From the IMG/VR virus record IMGVR_UViG_3300005613_000001, positions 463,113 through 527,112 of that record: a DNA stretch of 64,000 nt; one strand, given 5' to 3'. Below, in pieces: positions 60,014 to 64,000 of this stretch (the stretch's first letter is position 1; each line of letters begins with the position of its first letter). A program made the translations under genes and the position numbers. The DNA comes from a virus. The notes below the pieces were generated by a model. The model was not told the origin of the DNA. It did not search any database and was given only the letters and a program-made list of their open reading frames with translations.

Positions 60014-61521
60014 TGGATAGCAAATACAAATTTGTCAGACATGGCAAATCAGCTTTTGTCGTAGAGGGAAAAGGAAGAGGAAGTGTAATTGTTCGTCTAG
60101 ATGCCCTCGGTAGATCAATTGAGATACAAACCGCAAATGAGTACATAAAAGAAAAAGAGGCAACGGGCGTCTTTTCAACGGGAAAGGGTAGCCTCTCAGG
60201 GTTAGGATTTGAACCTTGTAGTCTGGGGCATGGCAGGCAAAAGAATAAATTTAAACTACATGCCTTTCGGATGTTGATTAGATCGGTAGTCAACCTCCTT
60301 TGGACTAGAGAAGCTGTAGAGAGTTTGCAACCGCCACCTGGAAAAAAACAATTCCCCAAAATCAAAGCGTGGGCGACACAGAAAACTGGAAAGGCTATAT
60401 GTCATAGATTCAAAGAAGAGTGGAAATATTTACTGTCACAGGTTGAGCCGCAAGTCATTGAATTGGACAAGCGGCTTTTTCATTGCACCTTTAGAAATGA
60501 ACCTACTCCATTCTTAAAAATACCTAACATCTTAGAAGAAAAGTATTTAATTTCAGATGTTTTAAAATATAGAGCAGCAGCTTGCGTGATGGATGCTCAT
60601 GATTATTTTATCCCTGACGATATGTTTATCTCTAATGATATGGATTGGGGTGCTCGGCTGGATGCTTTAAAAGATTGGAAGTCGTTATTTGCCTTGGATG
60701 GCAAAACTTATACAAGTCTCAATCGAACACTAATGAATCTTCCGGGTGGTATTCCTCCCCAAATGTTAAGGTATTTTAATCGGGTTCGATTAGAAAGACC
60801 CATTTTTGATAGACTAGAACTCCTGTTCCTTCTAGCAGCCGTCAGTAATAATCGTAATGTGTTTTTTCACGATCATGAAGCCTTTGGGCCAAACGTACAC
60901 ATATTCCAACACACAACAAGAAAACAGCTTAAGACTGCAATGAAACGTGTAGGGGAGCATACTAGAAATCGTTATAGTGCCCGAAAATTACGCCACATTA
61001 CAGATGTAGTGCTGTTTTTAATGGATTATCCAGTAAGACACTCTGGAAATGTCGTGGGTTTAGCTACAAAATCTATTCGTTGGCATCGACAACAACGATT
61101 AGATCGCTTTAAGCGGAGTATGAAGGACTATAACCTCCAAGATGAAGTTGCAAAACCTACCATTGAATTGCCTGACGATCCTAGAATAAAATTCTTGGCA
61201 ACCGTCCAAGATATTTTAAATGAAGCTCAAGACATGAATCATTGCATTAATGGTTATGTCAAGTACGCAATGAGGGGGGATTGCTATTTGTTCCACGTTG
61301 AGTATAAGGGGGAACACGCCTCTATTGAAGTTGATCCTTTTGGTCAAGTAAGGCAATCCCACGGACCTTACAACAAAGACAATGAGGCGAGTAAATGGGG
61401 AAGAAGGCGATTGGGGCGTTGGGCAAAAGAGATATTAGGAGAACGGCCCCGCCCCACCACTAATCCCTGTGCGGAAATACCAATTCCTGCGAATTTTGTA
61501 GAAGAGTTAGCTCAACTCTAA
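60013..61521 (+). CDS. PcfJ-like protein
   Basis: 502 residues. The C-terminal part (about 400-450), EAQDMNHCINGYVKYAMRGDCYLFHVEYKGEHASIEVDPFGQVRQSHGPYN, matches the PcfJ domain (HCxxxY...i..v......aTlEi......Q..G..N), found on plasmids and mobile elements. The N-terminal ~350 residues are mixed helix with basic stretches (RQQRLDRFKRSMK). The role of PcfJ is unknown; it was named from conjugative plasmids. Translationally coupled to GDPD. Confidence 0.8.
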   Translation: MDSKYKFVRHGKSAFVVEGKGRGSVIVRLDALGRSIEIQTANEYIKEKEATGVFSTGKGSLSGLGFEPCSLGHGRQKNKFKLHAFRMLIRSVVNLLWTREAVESLQPPPGKKQFPKIKAWATQKTGKAICHRFKEEWKYLLSQVEPQVIELDKRLFHCTFRNEPTPFLKIPNILEEKYLISDVLKYRAAACVMDAHDYFIPDDMFISNDMDWGARLDALKDWKSLFALDGKTYTSLNRTLMNLPGGIPPQMLRYFNRVRLERPIFDRLELLFLLAAVSNNRNVFFHDHEAFGPNVHIFQHTTRKQLKTAMKRVGEHTRNRYSARKLRHITDVVLFLMDYPVRHSGNVVGLATKSIRWHRQQRLDRFKRSMKDYNLQDEVAKPTIELPDDPRIKFLATVQDILNEAQDMNHCINGYVKYAMRGDCYLFHVEYKGEHASIEVDPFGQVRQSHGPYNKDNEASKWGRRRLGRWAKEILGERPRPTTNPCAEIPIPANFVEELAQL

Positions 61522-61531
61522 GGAGTCCATC

Positions 61532-61693
61532 ATGGACATTGCTTGCGCTCTAGAAGCAAGAATTAGGCGACTAGCTTACGACAATTGGGAGGCGGCTGGA
61601 TGCCCCATGACCACGGATGAAGACCGCCAGAAATTTTGGTATGAAGCCGAAAAAAGCGTTCTGGCAGAGGACAGTGAAAAACAAAAGGAATGA
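61532..61693 (+). CDS. DUF2934-like 53-residue protein
   Basis: A short gene with a good ribosome site (AAGGAG). Product MDIACALEARIRRLAYDNWE followed by AAGCPMTTDEDRQKFWYEAEKSVLAED matches the DUF2934 pattern (IRxRAYxxWExxGxP...xxWxxAExxL). Function unknown. Eleven bases after the PcfJ-like stop and four before the next gene. Confidence 0.75.
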   Translation: MDIACALEARIRRLAYDNWEAAGCPMTTDEDRQKFWYEAEKSVLAEDSEKQKE

Positions 61694-61696
61694 AAC

Positions 61697-61882
61697 ATGC
61701 TTCTAGATGGCTTTTTGTTCGGGCTAGGAATTATCTTAGCCGTAACTGCATTTATCGCTGTATTCTCTGGAATCACAATAGGAGTTGTTCACTTATGGGA
61801 ACGACACGATAAGAAGAAGGAAAAACAGCAAACTCCTGTGTTTGTAAATAGGTTGAAAGAATATGAGCGAAGCAACAACTGA
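61697..61882 (+). CDS. 61-residue single-span membrane protein
   Basis: N-terminal hydrophobic helix (FLFGLGIILAVTAFIAVFSGITIGVV) and a basic cytoplasmic tail (HLWERHDKKKEKQQ). Small accessory membrane protein; not recognised. Overlaps the next gene by 20 nt. Confidence 0.62.
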   Translation: MLLDGFLFGLGIILAVTAFIAVFSGITIGVVHLWERHDKKKEKQQTPVFVNRLKEYERSNN

Positions 61883-62108
61883 AAAACTTAAACAACTCCT
61901 TAAAGAGTGCATCAACCCACTTAGCCAATGTGGTTGTCCCACTGCAAAGAATTTAGCGCATAAAATACGAGACGAACTTAACATTCAAACTAGTGTTTGG
62001 GAAAGACTACCCAATTCTTGCTCTCCTAACTATGACGATCCCAAAAATACAAGAGAAGGACAAATAAGGAGAATAATGCAGTGCTTAGAAGAGACATGCT
62101 TAAAATAA
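61863..62108 (+). CDS. 81-residue Cys-rich hypothetical protein
   Basis: Helical start (TTEKLKQLLKECINPLSQCGCPTAKNLAHKIRDEL), seven cysteines overall, including CGC. Unrecognised. Overlaps the terminase-like gene by 28 nt in another frame. Confidence 0.55.
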   Translation: MSEATTEKLKQLLKECINPLSQCGCPTAKNLAHKIRDELNIQTSVWERLPNSCSPNYDDPKNTREGQIRRIMQCLEETCLK

Positions 62109-62950
62109 TGGGAGGCGCAGTTCTACTGCCTTCACTTCCCGCCCCAAAAAAAGAAGTTAAACCTTTTGTGGAGCTTTCCCCTTTTGTTAATTTTGCACGA
62201 CGCGCCAAAATTAAGAATTCATCGTTTTACGTAGGGCATTATTTTTATGATCCCACAAGTGCCCAATTGCGAGTAGTAGATGCATTTGACAATTACGATT
62301 ATGTAATTATCAACAAGTCGCGTCAAGTAGGCATGACTACAACTGCCGCTCTTTGGGCGTTGCAGAAATGCATGACCCAAGAAAACCAAACCATCGTAAT
62401 AGCGGTAATTGGTCATGGGCTTGCAATGCGTATATGGGATATAATTACCTCGGCAGAAGGAAATGTGCTTGCAGAGGGAAATTTGTCCTGGTCTAATTCT
62501 ATCAGGGGTTATCTTGGTGTTAAAGAATTTCCACGCACACGCAGCCATTTAATTCTTGATTGGGAACACCGCAACCGATATCAAGCCCCTGTATATAAAA
62601 ACACAGAATTTACCTATATTCTTGATGAAGCTGCATTTATTAAAGACATGGGCAACTATTGGCATGACATAATGAGAAAGGATGCTAAAGTTGTAGCTTA
62701 TAGTACGCCTAATGGTTCGCCTAATGGGCGTGATTGGTTTGCAACAGCCTATCATTACCCACATTTTAACTGGGAAAGAAATTGGTTTGCTACTAGAGGT
62801 TCGAATCCTCTCGGGGATACTCATAAAGCCTTGCTGGCGAAACACTGGCTCGGGACAGGCCACCAATTCCACAAAGAAGTTATCACACGCGAAGAAATAC
62901 CATATGGCGGTGTACCCCCCCCCACATTTGGTACAATTCACAACTTTTGA
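62081..62950 (+). CDS. Terminase large subunit-like ATPase, truncated, with Tat-like leader
   Basis: 289 residues from GTG at 62081 (AAGGAG ten bases upstream). Residues 1-25 (LRRDMLKIMGGAVLLPSLPA) look like a twin-arginine signal. Then terminase ATPase motifs: Walker A NKSRQVGMTTT (78-88), Walker B YILDEAAF (about 177-185), coupling motif STPNGSP (about 207). The chain stops shortly after and lacks the nuclease domain of normal 500-600-residue terminases. A C9 run at 62914-62922 precedes the last ten codons; reading with one extra C continues as LGEKAWRSEYNNEFIG, a normal terminase-like continuation, for ~30 residues. A tRNA T-arm-like sequence lies at 62795-62811. Probably a remnant or domesticated fragment rather than the packaging motor. 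Confidence 0.7.
   Translation: MLRRDMLKIMGGAVLLPSLPAPKKEVKPFVELSPFVNFARRAKIKNSSFYVGHYFYDPTSAQLRVVDAFDNYDYVIINKSRQVGMTTTAALWALQKCMTQENQTIVIAVIGHGLAMRIWDIITSAEGNVLAEGNLSWSNSIRGYLGVKEFPRTRSHLILDWEHRNRYQAPVYKNTEFTYILDEAAFIKDMGNYWHDIMRKDAKVVAYSTPNGSPNGRDWFATAYHYPHFNWERNWFATRGSNPLGDTHKALLAKHWLGTGHQFHKEVITREEIPYGGVPPPTFGTIHNF
62099..62156 (+). repeat. 58-bp leader repeat, copy 1
   Basis: Matches 63036-63093 with a single mismatch; it encodes LKIMGGAVLLPSLPAPKK(E) in both genes. The downstream proteins are unrelated. Confidence 0.95.
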
Positions 62951-63017
62951 GAAGACATTTAGGCGAAAAAGCCTGGCGTAGTGAGTATAATAATGAATTC
63001 ATAGGAAAGGGAATAGA

Positions 63018-63533
63018 ATGCTAAGACGAGATGCACTTAAAATAATGGGAGGCGCAGTTCTACTGCCCTCACTTCCCGCCCCAAAAAAAGAAGAACCCAT
63101 ATTCATTCCCAGAACCCCTCTAAAACTGAGGCTTCTCCCTCCTTACAGGTTGAAAATGTGGCATAACGGTATTGATACTGTTATCGCTGAAAACATTGAC
63201 GAGGCGAGACTATTAGTTGCTAAGACCTATTTTGGGGAAACAGCATGCCCTGGAGCAAAGCAAGGTGAGCCGAATATATGGGGATTCCATATAACCACCA
63301 CGCCACGATCCGCCAAGTTCATGGCGAAATTTCCCAACGCTACGCCTACCGTAATGGATGGAATGAATGATATTTATTACGACGAAGTAGATGGTTATGG
63401 AAATTGGACGCACCTACTTCCTGGTCAAACTTTCACCCTTTGGGACTACCACCCAACTAACGAAACAACCAAACCCGTACAAGAATGGATAGATGAACAT
63501 GGCAAAGGATACTTCGCCTCCACAGAATACTAA
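63018..63533 (+). CDS. Unknown protein with duplicated Tat-like leader
   Basis: 171 residues. MLRRDALKIMGGAVLLPSLP is nearly identical to the leader of the terminase-like gene. The mature part (about 26-171) is alpha/beta with KMWHNGIDTVIAENIDEARLLVAKTYFG, GFHITTTPRSAKFMAKFPN and aromatic-rich end (PGQTFTLWDYHPT). No family recognised. If the RR-x-x-LK leader works, the protein would be exported folded through Tat. Ribosome site AGGAAAGGG. Confidence 0.65.
   Translation: MLRRDALKIMGGAVLLPSLPAPKKEEPIFIPRTPLKLRLLPPYRLKMWHNGIDTVIAENIDEARLLVAKTYFGETACPGAKQGEPNIWGFHITTTPRSAKFMAKFPNATPTVMDGMNDIYYDEVDGYGNWTHLLPGQTFTLWDYHPTNETTKPVQEWIDEHGKGYFASTEY
63036..63093 (+). repeat. 58-bp leader repeat, copy 2
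   Basis: Second copy of the 62099-62156 repeat, one mismatch (T versus C). It contains one of the GAGGCG hexamers. Confidence 0.95.
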
Positions 63534-63750
63534 AGTAAGTGGATTTAAACAAAGTATGAAATTAGTAATACTGGCATTAGCCATAATTTGTGGCATTTTA
63601 GTTATCCAAACATTCAGGGCAAATCGGACAAAACCTGAAACATTTGAACAACATAGACAAACTTGCCCCGAATGCGGTCAGGATAATCCAAATGTTCCCC
63701 TGTGCGAACGTGGATTTGAACTCATGAAGGAGGCTCTTAAAAATGAATGA
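63493..63750 (+). CDS. 85-residue membrane protein with CxxC
   Basis: One transmembrane segment (LVILALAIICGILVIQTF, about 24-41) and a CPECGQDNPNVPLC cluster (about 60-73), a likely zinc- or redox-active site. Overlaps the preceding gene by 41 nt. ATG at 63493 or two codons later (63499). Confidence 0.6.
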   Translation: MNMAKDTSPPQNTKVSGFKQSMKLVILALAIICGILVIQTFRANRTKPETFEQHRQTCPECGQDNPNVPLCERGFELMKEALKNE

Positions 63751-63925
63751 CGATTTAAAAAATGGCGATTCATTCCGTCTAAAGCATGATACCGGAACTG
63801 AATCCGTTGGTTATAATCGGCGGCGTAAAACCATGACATTTTTGCAACGCAAAAATGCTGGCACTGAAAGTGAGTTGAGCGAAGCGAGACGAACGAAAGT
63901 GCCAGCCCTTGGGTCGTGGATGTAA
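63743..63925 (+). CDS. 60-residue hypothetical protein
   Basis: ATG at 63743 follows GAAGGAGGC, a strong ribosome site inside the upstream gene. Product basic (NRRRKTMTFLQRKNAG), acidic-basic mix at the end. Unrecognised; the last third is encoded by an inverted repeat. Confidence 0.5.
   Translation: MNDDLKNGDSFRLKHDTGTESVGYNRRRKTMTFLQRKNAGTESELSEARRTKVPALGSWM
63857..63906. repeat. Inverted repeat with 9-bp arms near the window end
   Basis: GCTGGCACT (63857-63865) and AGTGCCAGC (63898-63906) are complementary; the interior contains GAGCGAAGCGAG-type sequence. It overlaps the 3' end of the last gene. Possible REP-like or processing structure. Confidence 0.6.
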
Positions 63926-64000
63926 GCCGCCATAGTGGAAAATAATTTTGAGAAAAGTTATATAAAAATAACAGAAGAATACTATATAATAGTATGCTGT

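Noticed and set aside
62081-62950. Functional packaging terminase
   Set aside because: Only the ATPase half is present, with an export-like leader and a probable frameshift; the real large terminase is expected elsewhere in the genome.

Overview
The window looks like part of the genome of a large, strictly lytic-style myovirus (probably a jumbo phage) of unknown host. The evidence is a contractile-tail baseplate module on the minus strand: gp25-like wedge, gpJ/gp6-like wedge, gpI-like protein, gp53-like wedge, gpD/gp27-like hub, gp5-like spike, and a 2,654-residue tape measure. Base composition is about 40% GC except for one GC-rich gene at the left edge. No portal, major capsid, sheath or integrase is recognisable here. 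The host cannot be named; consensus sigma70-type promoters and T4-late-like TATAAATA boxes are both present.

Layout. 1-0.9 kb: a GC-rich DGQxRL-family gene ending in a terminator. 0.9-4.8 kb (minus): a restriction-modification island of a putative endonuclease and three DNA methyltransferases behind a perfect TTGACA-17-TATAAT promoter. 4.8-6.5 kb (plus): primase and a zinc-ribbon protein. 6.5-13.7 kb (minus): proline/lysine-rich protein, a two-repeat protein, an actin/Hsp70-fold ATPase, a GT9 glycosyltransferase, an ExbB/ExbD-like membrane operon and a probable abundant virion protein with its own promoter and terminator. 13.7-14.2 kb (plus): two small genes. 14.2-26.9 kb (minus): fibre region with three PKD-domain proteins (one with about 58 IPSxI repeats), an HNH endonuclease, glycosyltransferase-like genes and small structural genes, interrupted by a plus-strand deoxyribosyltransferase-like gene. 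26.9-44.8 kb (minus): baseplate and tape measure. 44.8-48.2 kb (minus): small late genes, several with T4-like capsid-targeting N-termini. 48.3-51.0 kb (plus): coiled-coil membrane protein, a CCA/poly(A) polymerase with a capsid-targeting-like N-terminus, and a glycosyltransferase. 51.0-52.9 kb: no convincing protein gene; instead a large, highly structured non-coding RNA on the minus strand, driven by a duplicated sigma70 promoter, starting with two tRNA-like modules and ending at a strong terminator. 52.9-55.2 kb (minus): a large probable internal virion protein. 55.3-63.9 kb (plus): small heat-shock protein, glycosyltransferase, solitary DNA methyltransferase, BCS1-like AAA ATPase, GDPD phosphodiesterase, PcfJ-like protein, small membrane and DUF2934-like proteins, and a truncated terminase-like ATPase whose Tat-like leader is duplicated on the next gene.

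How it fits together. The minus strand is mainly a late virion-assembly programme in long runs of overlapping (ATGA/TAATG) genes. The plus-strand blocks hold replication, DNA modification and host-interaction functions. Two genome-scale oddities stand out: the hexamer GAGGCG/CGCCTC is present 77 times by my reading (about 11 expected from composition), and the 51-52.5 kb RNA locus resembles, in size, setting and tRNA-like content, the ornate giant phage RNAs (GOLLD/ROOL class), though I cannot assign it to a family without a covariance-model search.
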